Positions 32,983-40,719 of a stretch of 44,850 nt of DNA are shown one piece after another (within the stretch, counting starts at the first letter, position 1; every line of letters begins with the position of its first letter). The notes under the pieces are model-generated. The model ran no database searches, was not told the origin of the DNA, and saw only the letters and a list, made by a program, of their open reading frames with translations. The stretch lies in the NCBI GenBank assembly GCA_031291635.1, contig JARLIR010000173.1:1-44850 (forward strand), given 5' to 3'. Both the position numbers and the translations under genes were made by a program. Source of the DNA: Rhizomicrobium sp. (GTDB lineage: Bacteria > Pseudomonadota > Alphaproteobacteria > Micropepsales > Micropepsaceae).

Positions 32983-34758
32983 ATGTCCAATACCGATTCC
33001 ATTAACCAAGCCGGAGTTCCCGAAAAGCTCTGGTTCGGTCACCCGCGCCTGCTCGCCCTGCTGTTCAGCACGGAGATGTGGGAGCGCTTCGGCTATTACG
33101 GCATGCGGGCCGTGTTGGTGCTGTATCTCGGCCAGCATTTCCTCTTTGCCGATCACGTCGCCAACGGCCTCTATGGGGCTTTCACCTCACTGGTGTATCT
33201 CACCCCGCTGATCGGCGGCGTTATCGCCGACCAATATATCGGCTCGAAAATGGCGGTGAAGACCGGCGCCGTTCTGATGTCGATCGGTTACATGATGCTC
33301 GCCTTCACCGGCGGCGATGCGGCCAAGCCTTATGTGATGATCGAAAGCCAGCGCTACGAAGTGCAGGTACAAGGCACCGGCGACAGCGCAGTTCGCTATC
33401 TCATCCAAGACGGTCTGCGGCATAAGATCGTCGGCAACGACGATAAGTCGATCTCGATTATCGGCGCCAAAGCAGGCGTACCCGAGAAAGTGGCCGACGG
33501 GCATTTTCGTTTTGACGGCGAGCGCAATCCACTCAACGTGATCTTGCTATTCGCTTCGCTGGCCCTGGTGATCATCGGTAACGGCTATTTTAAGCCCAAT
33601 ATCACCACCATTCTGGGCACCCTATACGAGCGCACCGACCGCCGCCGGGATATTGCCTATACGATTTTTTACATGGGCATCAATCTGGGGTCGATCATCT
33701 CCCAGGCCTTGGTGCCGCTGATCGCCATCTGGTGGGGCTATAAGTGGGGCTTTGCCTTCGCCGGCCTCGGCATGTGCTTGGCCTGGGCCCGCTTCCAATT
33801 TGCTGGCAAACGCTTGGCGCCTTACGGCAACCCGCCGCCGGATGCCAAGAACGTGACGCTGTTCGTGATTGCCGGAACGTTGGCGTTGCTGCCCATCGTC
33901 TGGTTCCTGCTCAACAACGCCATGACCACAGCCTCGATCATCCACAAGGTTGCGGCGGTCGGTATTATGGGCTTCCTGGCCTCTCAGCCTTTCCTTGGTC
34001 AGGTGATGTTCATCGTCTTCTTTAGCGCCATCATTGGCATACCGGTGTGGGCGCTGTTTAGCGTGAAACCTGAAGAACGTGACCGCATGGCGGTTGCCTG
34101 CGTCCTCACTTTCTTCTCGGTGGTGTTCTGGACCCTGTTTGAACAAGCGGGTTCCTCGATGACGCTGTTCGCCGACCGCAATACCAATTTGCAGCTTACC
34201 AGCGCCTATACGATGCCGGCTGGCCAGGTGCAGATTTTCAATCCACTCTTTATCGTTGTCTTCGCGCCGCTGTTCAGCGTGATGTGGAACTTCCTTGGCA
34301 AACGCGGCATCGAGCCGTCGGCGCCGTTGAAATTCTCCATTGCTCTCGTCCTCGTCGGTCTTGGCTTCCTGGCGCTGGTGTTCGGCTCCAAATTCCATGG
34401 CGCGGATTTCCGCGTGCCGCTGTTCTGGCTGGTGCTGGCTTACTTCCTGCACTCCATGGGTGAGCTTTGCTTATCGCCGGTTGGGCTTTCGATGATTTCG
34501 AAACTGTCGGTGCCCAAGCTGGTCGGCATGATGTTCGGCGTCTGGCTGCTCTCGTCTGCCATGGCTCAGTATGTCGGTGGTATTGTCGCCCAGTTCGCCT
34601 CGACCGAGACGGTTGCGGGCAAGGTGCTGAACCCGCAGGTGTCGCTCGAAACCTATATGGGCGTCTTCCAGTCCATCGGCATCGCCAGCATTTGCGCGGG
34701 CGGTGTTCTGTTTGTGCTCTGGCCGCTGCTGCGCAAAGGCATGCACGGCATTCGCTGA
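32983..34758 (+). CDS. POT/PTR2 family proton-coupled peptide transporter
   Basis: 591 aa, about 14 transmembrane helices. POT signatures are present: EMWERFGYYGMRAVLVLYL (the ExxERFxYY proton motif) and FYMGINLGSIISQALVPLI. A soluble insertion of about 80 residues (about 118-190, with EVQVQGTGDSAVRY) splits the N-terminal bundle, which is atypical for DtpA-like proteins but seen in some alpha- and gammaproteobacterial relatives. Imports di- and tripeptides with protons. Confidence 0.95.
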   Translation: MSNTDSINQAGVPEKLWFGHPRLLALLFSTEMWERFGYYGMRAVLVLYLGQHFLFADHVANGLYGAFTSLVYLTPLIGGVIADQYIGSKMAVKTGAVLMSIGYMMLAFTGGDAAKPYVMIESQRYEVQVQGTGDSAVRYLIQDGLRHKIVGNDDKSISIIGAKAGVPEKVADGHFRFDGERNPLNVILLFASLALVIIGNGYFKPNITTILGTLYERTDRRRDIAYTIFYMGINLGSIISQALVPLIAIWWGYKWGFAFAGLGMCLAWARFQFAGKRLAPYGNPPPDAKNVTLFVIAGTLALLPIVWFLLNNAMTTASIIHKVAAVGIMGFLASQPFLGQVMFIVFFSAIIGIPVWALFSVKPEERDRMAVACVLTFFSVVFWTLFEQAGSSMTLFADRNTNLQLTSAYTMPAGQVQIFNPLFIVVFAPLFSVMWNFLGKRGIEPSAPLKFSIALVLVGLGFLALVFGSKFHGADFRVPLFWLVLAYFLHSMGELCLSPVGLSMISKLSVPKLVGMMFGVWLLSSAMAQYVGGIVAQFASTETVAGKVLNPQVSLETYMGVFQSIGIASICAGGVLFVLWPLLRKGMHGIR

Positions 34759-34779
34759 ACTTGCGTCCCGGCCTGATCG

Positions 34780-34825
34780 GGGTTACGGCTGCCATTCGCA
34801 TTTATTAGAGCGGCAGCCGTGACCC
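34780..34825 (+). repeat. 15-bp inverted repeat covering the metC start codon
   Basis: GGGGTTACGGCTGCC and GGCAGCCGTGACCCC around an 18-nt AT-rich loop, pairing throughout with one G-T. The GTG start of metC lies inside the 3' arm. No U-run follows, so it is not a standard terminator for the upstream transporter gene. Confidence 0.6.
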
Positions 34826-35979
34826 CAAAGGCCAAACCAGAAACCATTGCCGTAGCCGCAGGGCGGATGAGTGCCGAACATTTCGGCACCGTCAACACAC
34901 CGGTCTACCGCACCTCCACCATCCTGCATCCGAGCTATGCCTCGCTAAAGGCAGAGGCGCAGAGCCGCTATTCCTATGGCCGCTGCGGCACGCCCACGAC
35001 CGAGAGTTTCGAGCAGGCGGTGGCGGAACTTGAAGGTGCCGCCCGCACCGTCAGCGTGCCCTCCGGCCTTGCCGCTATCACCACGGCGATCCTCGCGGTG
35101 GTTTCGGCCGGCGATCACATACTGGTGACCGATAATGTCTACGGACCCACGCGGCGCTTCTGCAACCACGCCCTAAAGCGCTTGGGTGTTGAGACGACCT
35201 ATTTCGATCCGCTGGTTGGGGCCGGTATCGAGGCGCTGTTCCAGCCCAACACCAAAGTGGTGTTTTGCGAAAGCCCCGGTTCACTTACCTTTGAAGTCTC
35301 CGACGTTCCGGCCTTTGCCGAGGTTGCGCATCGCCATGGCGCGGTGGTGATGATGGATAACACCTGGGCTACGCCGCTCTATTTCCCGGCCTTGGCGCGC
35401 GGCGTCGATTATTCCATCCAAGCCGCCACCAAATATATCGGCGGCCATTCCGATGTCATGATCGGCACCATCAGCGTTGGCGAGGAGCACGCCAAGGCGC
35501 TCACGAGCTTTGTGCGCGATGCGGGCCTGTTCGCCAGCCCTGACGATTGCTTTTTGGCCCTTCGCGGCCTGCGCACCATGCCCGTGCGTCTGGCACGCCA
35601 TTGGGGCAACGGCCTCACCCTCGCCCGCTGGATGGCGCAGCGGCCAGAAGTGGCCCGCGTGCTGCACCCCGCCCTCGAAACCGATCCCGGCCATGCCTTG
35701 TGGAAGCGGGACTTCACGGGCGCTTGCGGCCTCTTCGGGGTGGTCTTGAAACCGGTAAGCGAAACCAAGCTCGCAGCCTTCTTCGATGCCTTGAAGCATT
35801 TCGGTCTGGGTTATTCGTGGGGCGGTTATGAAAGCCTGATCATCCCGGCCCAATTCGTCCGCACGGCGCAGCACTTTGCCGCCGAAGGACCAGTGATCCG
35901 TATCCATGCCGGACTTGAGGATGCGGGCGATCTGATCGCCGATCTTACCAACGCTTTCGTCAACATGGAGGCCGCATGA
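34819..35979 (+). CDS. metC: Cystathionine beta-lyase family PLP enzyme
   Basis: 386 aa, Cys/Met metabolism fold type I. N-terminal HFGTVNTPVYRTSTILHPSY, YSYGRCGTPTTESFE, the VMMDNTWATPLYF cofactor strand, and PLP-lysine K205 in SIQAATKYIGGHSD. The C-terminal YSWGGYESLIIP fits beta-lyases (cystathionine to homocysteine). Starts with GTG inside a long inverted repeat. Stop overlaps hisI (ATGA). Confidence 0.9.
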   Translation: MTPKAKPETIAVAAGRMSAEHFGTVNTPVYRTSTILHPSYASLKAEAQSRYSYGRCGTPTTESFEQAVAELEGAARTVSVPSGLAAITTAILAVVSAGDHILVTDNVYGPTRRFCNHALKRLGVETTYFDPLVGAGIEALFQPNTKVVFCESPGSLTFEVSDVPAFAEVAHRHGAVVMMDNTWATPLYFPALARGVDYSIQAATKYIGGHSDVMIGTISVGEEHAKALTSFVRDAGLFASPDDCFLALRGLRTMPVRLARHWGNGLTLARWMAQRPEVARVLHPALETDPGHALWKRDFTGACGLFGVVLKPVSETKLAAFFDALKHFGLGYSWGGYESLIIPAQFVRTAQHFAAEGPVIRIHAGLEDAGDLIADLTNAFVNMEAA

Positions 35980-36317
35980 CCGACGCGATTTCCTTGGAGA
36001 ATTTTCTTACCGCAGTCCGCTTCAACGAAGACGGCCTCGTCCCCGTGATCGCACAAAGCCATCAGACCGGCGAAGTGCTGATGCTGGCCTGGATGAGCCG
36101 CGTGACGCTGGAGCAGACCCTGACGTCTCGCCAGGCCACCTATTGGTCGCGCTCACGGCAAAAAGTTTGGCGTAAGGGTGAAAGCTCGGGCAACACCCAG
36201 CAGCTCGTCGAAGCCTATGTCGATTGCGATGGCGACACGGTGCTGCTCAAGGTCGACCAGATCGGTCCCGCCTGCCATACCGGCGCGCCAAATTGTTTTT
36301 TCCGCAAACTGGCTTAG
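35976..36317 (+). CDS. hisI: Phosphoribosyl-AMP cyclohydrolase
   Basis: 113 aa stand-alone HisI (no HisE domain). LVPVIAQSHQTGEVLMLAWM, WSRSRQKVWRKGESSGN and the metal ligands DCDGD and CHTGAPNC are all present. Third step-group of histidine synthesis. Translationally coupled to metC (ATGA overlap), away from the main his genes. Its end overlaps the convergent oxidase gene by 4 bp. Confidence 0.96.
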   Translation: MTDAISLENFLTAVRFNEDGLVPVIAQSHQTGEVLMLAWMSRVTLEQTLTSRQATYWSRSRQKVWRKGESSGNTQQLVEAYVDCDGDTVLLKVDQIGPACHTGAPNCFFRKLA

Positions 36318-37618
36318 CCGAAGAGCGGGCCGAGCTGGTCGTTGAGGAATTTTCCCGCTGGATCGAGCGTCCGGCGCAGCGCACAAAAGTCTTCGAATTT
36401 GGGGTACTGCTGCGCCAACTCGGCGCGGGTTACGGTGTGGATTTTGCCCCAATGCGGCCGCCCGCCGTGGTTGCGGAAAATCGCCTCGCACAGCCCGAAC
36501 AGGGGCCGATAGTCTATCTTCGCATATTGGTTGACGGTGATGGTGGCGCTTTCGCGCTCGTAAAAGGGGCTTAGCCAAATATCGTCTGCCGCCACGGTGC
36601 GGAAGACGAGCGGAAAAGCGGTGGTGATTTTGGCCTTACGGATTGCCGCCGCGACCTCCTGCATCACCTCAGCGCCCTTCTCGTAAGGCACCGCATATTC
36701 CATCGCATTGTAACGGACCGTCCGGGGCGAGGGATAGACTTCGTGGCTCCAGCGCACCTTCTGCCGCTTCGACATGAAGGCGGCGAAGAGTTTGTGGCTA
36801 GGCTTTATCAGCACCGGCAGATAGCGCAGCAACTCGTTGGCACCGGCAAAGACATATTCGTCGGCCCGGCGACGCTCGCCACGGGCCAGCAGCGTACGGG
36901 CGCTGTGGCGCACAGGGGCATGGCATTCGGTCTCGTTGAGCGAGCGGCAGACCGCAACATCGCTGTGAGGAAACCAGAAAAAGGAAAAATTGCGGTTGGC
37001 GCTGGTCAGCCCATCGAGTTGGCGAAAAAGCTCGTCGATGGGATGCAGGAAATATTTGCGCTGCAGCTTGTAGACCGGCCGCACCTTCATATCGATTTCG
37101 GTGACAACGCCGAGCAGGCCAAGCGACAGCCGGCCCGCGGCATAGATCTCAGGATTTTCTTCCGGTGAACAATGGATAACCTCGCCGGTCGTCTTGAGCA
37201 GGCGGAAACTGGCGACATCCGCCGAGAGGCTACCGAAGGCGCGCCCCGTTCCATGCGTACCGGTGGCAACGGCGCCGCCCAGGGTCTGGCGATCGATATC
37301 GCTCATGTTTTTGAGCGCATAGCCGAGCGGATGAAGCAAGGAGGCCAAGCCCCACAACGGCGTGGCCGCAGCAATGGAGGCGACCTCGCGCTGCGGATCG
37401 AAGCCGTTCAGCCCGGTAAAGGCTGACAGATCGATCAAAGTGCCGTCGGTTTGGTTGAGCGGCGCGAAAGAATTGCCATTGCCGAGAAAGCGAACATGGC
37501 CTTCGGTCTTACGCACGGCGATGGCTAGATCGACCTCGGTCTTGGGTTCGATCGCGGCGCGTGGCTTAAAGCGCACGCTCCCTGACCAGTTCGTCCATTT
37601 GCCGCCGACAATTTTCAT
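36314..37618 (-). CDS. FAD-linked sugar-lactone oxidase (ALO family), no flavin-link histidine
   Basis: 434 aa with FAD_binding_4 (about 15-150) and C-terminal ALO domain. SDIDRQTLGGAVATGTHG is the FAD pyrophosphate loop. Where aldonolactone oxidases have GxGHS with the covalently flavinylated His, this protein reads GNGNSF (N49), so covalent FAD attachment is unlikely. Substrates of relatives are L-gulono- or D-arabinono-lactone; here it could be another polyol or lactone and a dehydrogenase rather than oxidase. Confidence 0.85.
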   Translation of the reverse strand: MKIVGGKWTNWSGSVRFKPRAAIEPKTEVDLAIAVRKTEGHVRFLGNGNSFAPLNQTDGTLIDLSAFTGLNGFDPQREVASIAAATPLWGLASLLHPLGYALKNMSDIDRQTLGGAVATGTHGTGRAFGSLSADVASFRLLKTTGEVIHCSPEENPEIYAAGRLSLGLLGVVTEIDMKVRPVYKLQRKYFLHPIDELFRQLDGLTSANRNFSFFWFPHSDVAVCRSLNETECHAPVRHSARTLLARGERRRADEYVFAGANELLRYLPVLIKPSHKLFAAFMSKRQKVRWSHEVYPSPRTVRYNAMEYAVPYEKGAEVMQEVAAAIRKAKITTAFPLVFRTVAADDIWLSPFYERESATITVNQYAKIDYRPLFGLCEAIFRNHGGRPHWGKIHTVTRAELAQQYPKFEDFCALRRTLDPAGKFLNDQLGPLFG

Positions 37619-37708
37619 GACCTGTCTGTAATTGAACGCGTAACACGGGCGGGGCTTTTAGCCCTTCGCACGCCAAGGTCAACGGGCGGCAAAGTGTCTA
37701 GGTCCGAA

Positions 37709-37735
37709 GCTGTCGCTTGCGCGACCCTTTTTTTT
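37709..37735 (+). terminator. Orphan intrinsic terminator on the plus strand
   Basis: GTCGC-TTGC-GCGAC then CC and eight T on the plus strand. There is no plus-strand gene directly upstream; both neighbours (lactone oxidase and tRNA-Arg) read minus. Confidence 0.5.
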
Positions 37736-37741
37736 CGAAAA

Positions 37742-37818
37742 TGGCGACCCCGGCGTGACTCGAACACGCAACCTGCGGCTTAGAAGGCAGCTGCTCTATC
37801 CAGTTGAGCTACGGGGTC
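37742..37818 (-). tRNA. tRNA-Arg (TCT)
   Basis: Acceptor GACCCCG/CGGGGTC, anticodon loop CTTCTAA with TCT, T-arm GCGTG/CACGC with TTCGAGT, encoded CCA. The anticodon stem GCTGC/GCCGC has a U-C mismatch at its middle pair (29-41). Confidence 0.94.
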
Positions 37819-37827
37819 CGAACAGGT

Positions 37828-38133
37828 TCAGTGCGACCAGGGCACTTTCCTATCATAGCGGAAATTATCGGCATAAGCCTTGGGTTTTGGTGTCGGACGG
37901 TGCGGCTCGAAGAGGTCGAAAGCGATTTTGTGCTTCTCGGCGTAGGCAATAGCCTCTTCCCGGCTGTCGAATTCGAGCTCCACCTGGCTCAGCATATCCG
38001 ATGAGCTGGTCCAGCCCATCAGAGGATCAAGCTGACGCGGACTGGCAGGCTCAAACTCCAGCAGCCACGCTTTGGTGCGGGCTTTGCCCGACTGCATGGC
38101 ATTTCTGGTCGGCTGATAAATGCGCGCGCGCAA
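37828..38133 (-). CDS. NDUFS4-type complex I accessory subunit
   Basis: 101 aa from the TTG at 38133. ETC_C1_NDUFS4 domain throughout: RARIYQPTRNAMQSGKARTK, MGWTSSSDMLSQVELEF, and SREEAIAYAEKHKI, ending in DNFRYDRKVPWSH. It is a supernumerary subunit of NADH:ubiquinone oxidoreductase, shared by alphaproteobacteria and mitochondria. I chose the TTG because AGGAGG sits 4-5 nt upstream and homologues start at RARIY; longer in-frame starts lack this. It lies between tRNA-Arg and tRNA-Pro. Confidence 0.9.
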   Translation of the reverse strand: MRARIYQPTRNAMQSGKARTKAWLLEFEPASPRQLDPLMGWTSSSDMLSQVELEFDSREEAIAYAEKHKIAFDLFEPHRPTPKPKAYADNFRYDRKVPWSH

Positions 38134-38222
38134 AGGAGCCTCCTGCAAAACCGCTCGTAAATCTCCTGTTCGCCCCATGGCGACAGGCCGTCCAATGTCC
38201 TCGCGCACCAGCGGGCGAATGC

Positions 38223-38299
38223 TGGTCGGGGCGGCGTGATTCGAACACGCGACCCTCTGCTCCCAAAGCAGATGCGCTACCAGACTGCGCTACGCCCCG
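38223..38299 (-). tRNA. tRNA-Pro (TGG)
   Basis: Acceptor CGGGGCG/CGCCCCG, anticodon stem TCTGC/GCAGA, loop TTTGGGA with TGG, T-loop TTCGAAT, encoded CCA. Confidence 0.97.
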
Positions 38300-38396
38300 C
38301 GAGGTCCCCCGCCGTACACGAAATAACGGCACTCCTGCAACCCTCTAGCGCCCGCTTAGGCGTCACGGCGGACACTTTCCTAGCGGGAGTGTTTGT

Positions 38397-38864
38397 TTAG
38401 GGGGCGTTGTGGAAAATCCGGGCGTGAACTTTGGCGCCAGGCGCAATGCCCAGTTGGCGGGCGGCGCCCCCCTTAAGCTCGAGGACGGCCTGCACCGGTT
38501 CACTCGAAGGCACGGGGGTCTCTGAATAGGGGATGGTATTCTCGGCAATGGTCGAGACGGTCCCGTCGGCCTTGATGAAGAGCATATCGAGCGAGATCAC
38601 AGTATTCTTCATCCAGAAGGCGCGGAACTCTTCTTTGCCGAAATCGAACAGCATGCCCTCATGAGAGCCAAGTTCGGTGCGGAACATGAGGCCCTTGGCG
38701 CGCGCGGCGTTATCCACAGCCATTTCAACGTCGAACGTCGCTGGCCCCTTATTCGTATCGATCACAATCTGCGCTTTGGCCAGCCCGGTTTGAGGCTTGT
38801 CCTGCCCGGGGGAGCAAGCACAGAGGACGAACAGGGTAATCAGACTTGCCAACAGCGCGCGCAT
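38397..38864 (-). CDS. DUF192 secreted protein, probable lipoprotein
   Basis: 155 aa. Hydrophobic leader ending VLCAC, an atypical lipobox with Cys at -2. DUF192 domain follows: TFDVEMAVDNAARAKGLMFR, MLFDFGKEEFRAFWMKNT, SLDMLFIKADGTV and a QAVLELKGGAARQLGI end. Family common in bacteria and archaea; function unknown. It has no close partner gene; the cold-shock gene upstream on the same strand is 55 bp away. Confidence 0.88.
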   Translation of the reverse strand: MRALLASLITLFVLCACSPGQDKPQTGLAKAQIVIDTNKGPATFDVEMAVDNAARAKGLMFRTELGSHEGMLFDFGKEEFRAFWMKNTVISLDMLFIKADGTVSTIAENTIPYSETPVPSSEPVQAVLELKGGAARQLGIAPGAKVHARIFHNAP

Positions 38865-38919
38865 ACTTACTCCAGCCTCACCATCTCGGAGGCCAGGACA
38901 TACGCCAATTCGGGCCGCG

Positions 38920-39450
38920 TCAGGAGTCCAAGATTGTAATTTCGGCTGCCAATTCACCCTTTGGCCCGTCACCGGCGCGGACGCGCACGCGCTGACCTTG
39001 TCGTAGCTCGCGAATACCACTGCGGCGCAGCGTTTCCATGTGAATGAAGACATCGGGCGTGTCCGGCCCACGCGAGACGAAACCATAGCCTTTGCCGCGG
39101 TTGAACCACTTCACGATGGCGTCAAAAGCAGGTCCGCGCGGTTCGGCGGTATAGCGCGCACCACGCGGGCTTGCCGTTTCCGTCACCTCGGCGGTCGAAT
39201 TGTCCAAGGACAATAGCCGACGCGCTTGCAAACCTTTCGGCCCCTGCACCGCCTCGCAGACCACGCGCGCGCCTTCTTGTGCGGTCTTGAAGCCCGATTG
39301 GCGAATGCAGGTTTGATGCAGAAGGATATCCCCTTCGACACCACCCGCGGGCTTGATGAAACCGTAGCCTTTTACCAAATCAAACCATTTGATCTGGCCA
39401 ATGATTTCCTGGGTGCTATCGCTCGTTGGCGAAGCGTTTATTGTTTCCAT
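38920..39450 (-). CDS. Double cold-shock-domain protein
   Basis: 176 aa with two CSDs: first about 17-80 (IGQIKWFDLVKGYGFIKP, GDILLHQTCI), second about 107-176 (DAIVKWFNRGKGYGFVSR, DVFIHMETLRRSGI). Linker is polar and Pro/Arg-containing. Two-domain CspD-like proteins are typical of alphaproteobacteria and act as stationary-phase or general RNA chaperones. Start with GGGGAC. A CtrA-type box lies 24 bp upstream, close enough to affect the core promoter or leader. Confidence 0.94.
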   Translation of the reverse strand: METINASPTSDSTQEIIGQIKWFDLVKGYGFIKPAGGVEGDILLHQTCIRQSGFKTAQEGARVVCEAVQGPKGLQARRLLSLDNSTAEVTETASPRGARYTAEPRGPAFDAIVKWFNRGKGYGFVSRGPDTPDVFIHMETLRRSGIRELRQGQRVRVRAGDGPKGELAAEITILDS

Positions 39451-39473
39451 CCCCGTCCCCGTACTCTTGGTGA

Positions 39474-39489
39474 TTAAAACAAGGTTAAC
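39474..39489. promoter_or_regulatory. CtrA-type box upstream of the cold-shock gene
   Basis: TTAA-AACAAGG-TTAAC, a perfect CtrA consensus, in the 291-bp divergent gap between the cold-shock gene (minus) and the XdhC-like gene (plus). No other feature is clear in this gap. Confidence 0.55.
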
Positions 39490-39741
39490 ACTTCTCTTTT
39501 GCCGAGTGAAGGTAATCTGTCGCATATCCGACATCTCGCTGCAATTTATGATTGCAATTCGTTTGGCGGCACGAGTGCTTTGATTCGCAACGATGTTCGG
39601 GAACAATGGAAAGTTTCGGTACCTTCTTCAGCAGCGCCTTCCAGCCAGAAAACATGGTTTTGGCCGAGAATATTGCTGGGCCGCCGTGCAAAAATACCTC
39701 TGATGGACCTAGTCCACCTCAAACCCGACACGAGACCCACG

Positions 39742-40719
39742 ATGCAAGACGAATTCGATGCGCTTTTCGTGGCCGAGGGATGGCTTGTTGAAGGGCACAG
39801 AGTGGCACTCGCGACCGTGCTCAATACCTGGGGCTCGGCGCCGCGCCAACCGGGCAGCATGCTGGCAATCCGTGACGACGGTGTCTTCGCAGGCTCGGTG
39901 TCAAGCGGCTGTGTGGAAGGCGCGGTCATCGAAGCCGGACTCGCCGCCCTGCAAGACGGCAAACTTCGCCAACTCGAATTCGGTGTCGCGGACGACACCG
40001 CTTGGTCTGTAGGCCTGACCTGCGGTGGCCGTATCACTGTGGTGATCGAGGCCTTGCGCGACCAGACCTTGGTCGCCCGCCTCAATCAACCGCGCCGAGC
40101 GGCAAGACCCGTGGGGCGCGCAGTGGATATTTCGAGCGGCAACGCCGTTTTGTTCGACCCCGAAGATAGGAAAAACCCACTTTCTCTTAGTGCACGAGGA
40201 CGCTCAGCGCTGATCGCCGAGATCGCTGGGGCCTCGTGGTTCATTACGCAACACAATCCACCAGTCGATCTCGTCATCATCGGCGCGGTACACATCGCCC
40301 AGGCGCTGACCAAGATGGCGTCGCAGCTTGGCTATGATTTGCGCGTGATCGATCCGCGCAAAACCTTCGCAAGCGTCGAGCGCTTTCCCGGCGTGACGTT
40401 ATTCACCGACTATCCGGACGAGGTTTTTGCGCACGCCCCGCTCGCCCGTCGCAGCGCCGTCGTCGCCTTGGCGCATGACCCCAAGATCGACGACCCAGCC
40501 TTGATCGCCGCCCTGTCGTCATCCGCTTTTTATATCGGCGCCCTGGGTTCGCAGGCCACGCAAGCCACGCGCCGGGAGCGGCTTGCCGCGCTTGGATTCA
40601 CCGCAAGCGATATTGCCCGGCTGCATGGCCCCATTGGGCTTTCAATCGGTTCCAAAAGCCCGCAAGAGATTGCTATCTCGATCCTCGCCGAGATCATCAA
40701 GGCTCAGCACCTCGCTTAG
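39742..40719 (+). CDS. XdhC/CoxI family protein
   Basis: 325 aa from ATG 39742. XdhC_CoxI domain (ATVLNTWGSAPRQPGSM, SGSVSSGCVEGAVIE with its Cys, GLTCGGRI) and a C-terminal Rossmann domain (VDLVIIGAVHIAQAL, LRVIDPR, YIGALGSQ). XdhC inserts sulfurated molybdenum cofactor into xanthine-dehydrogenase-type enzymes. The target enzyme is not in this window, but a MocA-like cytidylyltransferase gene lies 3 kb away. An in-frame ATG at 39703 is possible. Its end overlaps the convergent EF-hand gene by 4 bp. Confidence 0.9.
   Translation: MQDEFDALFVAEGWLVEGHRVALATVLNTWGSAPRQPGSMLAIRDDGVFAGSVSSGCVEGAVIEAGLAALQDGKLRQLEFGVADDTAWSVGLTCGGRITVVIEALRDQTLVARLNQPRRAARPVGRAVDISSGNAVLFDPEDRKNPLSLSARGRSALIAEIAGASWFITQHNPPVDLVIIGAVHIAQALTKMASQLGYDLRVIDPRKTFASVERFPGVTLFTDYPDEVFAHAPLARRSAVVALAHDPKIDDPALIAALSSSAFYIGALGSQATQATRRERLAALGFTASDIARLHGPIGLSIGSKSPQEIAISILAEIIKAQHLA

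Noticed and set aside
37742..38299. tRNA pair as an integration hotspot
   Set aside because: No integrase, no direct repeat of a tRNA end, and the gene between is a housekeeping complex I subunit.
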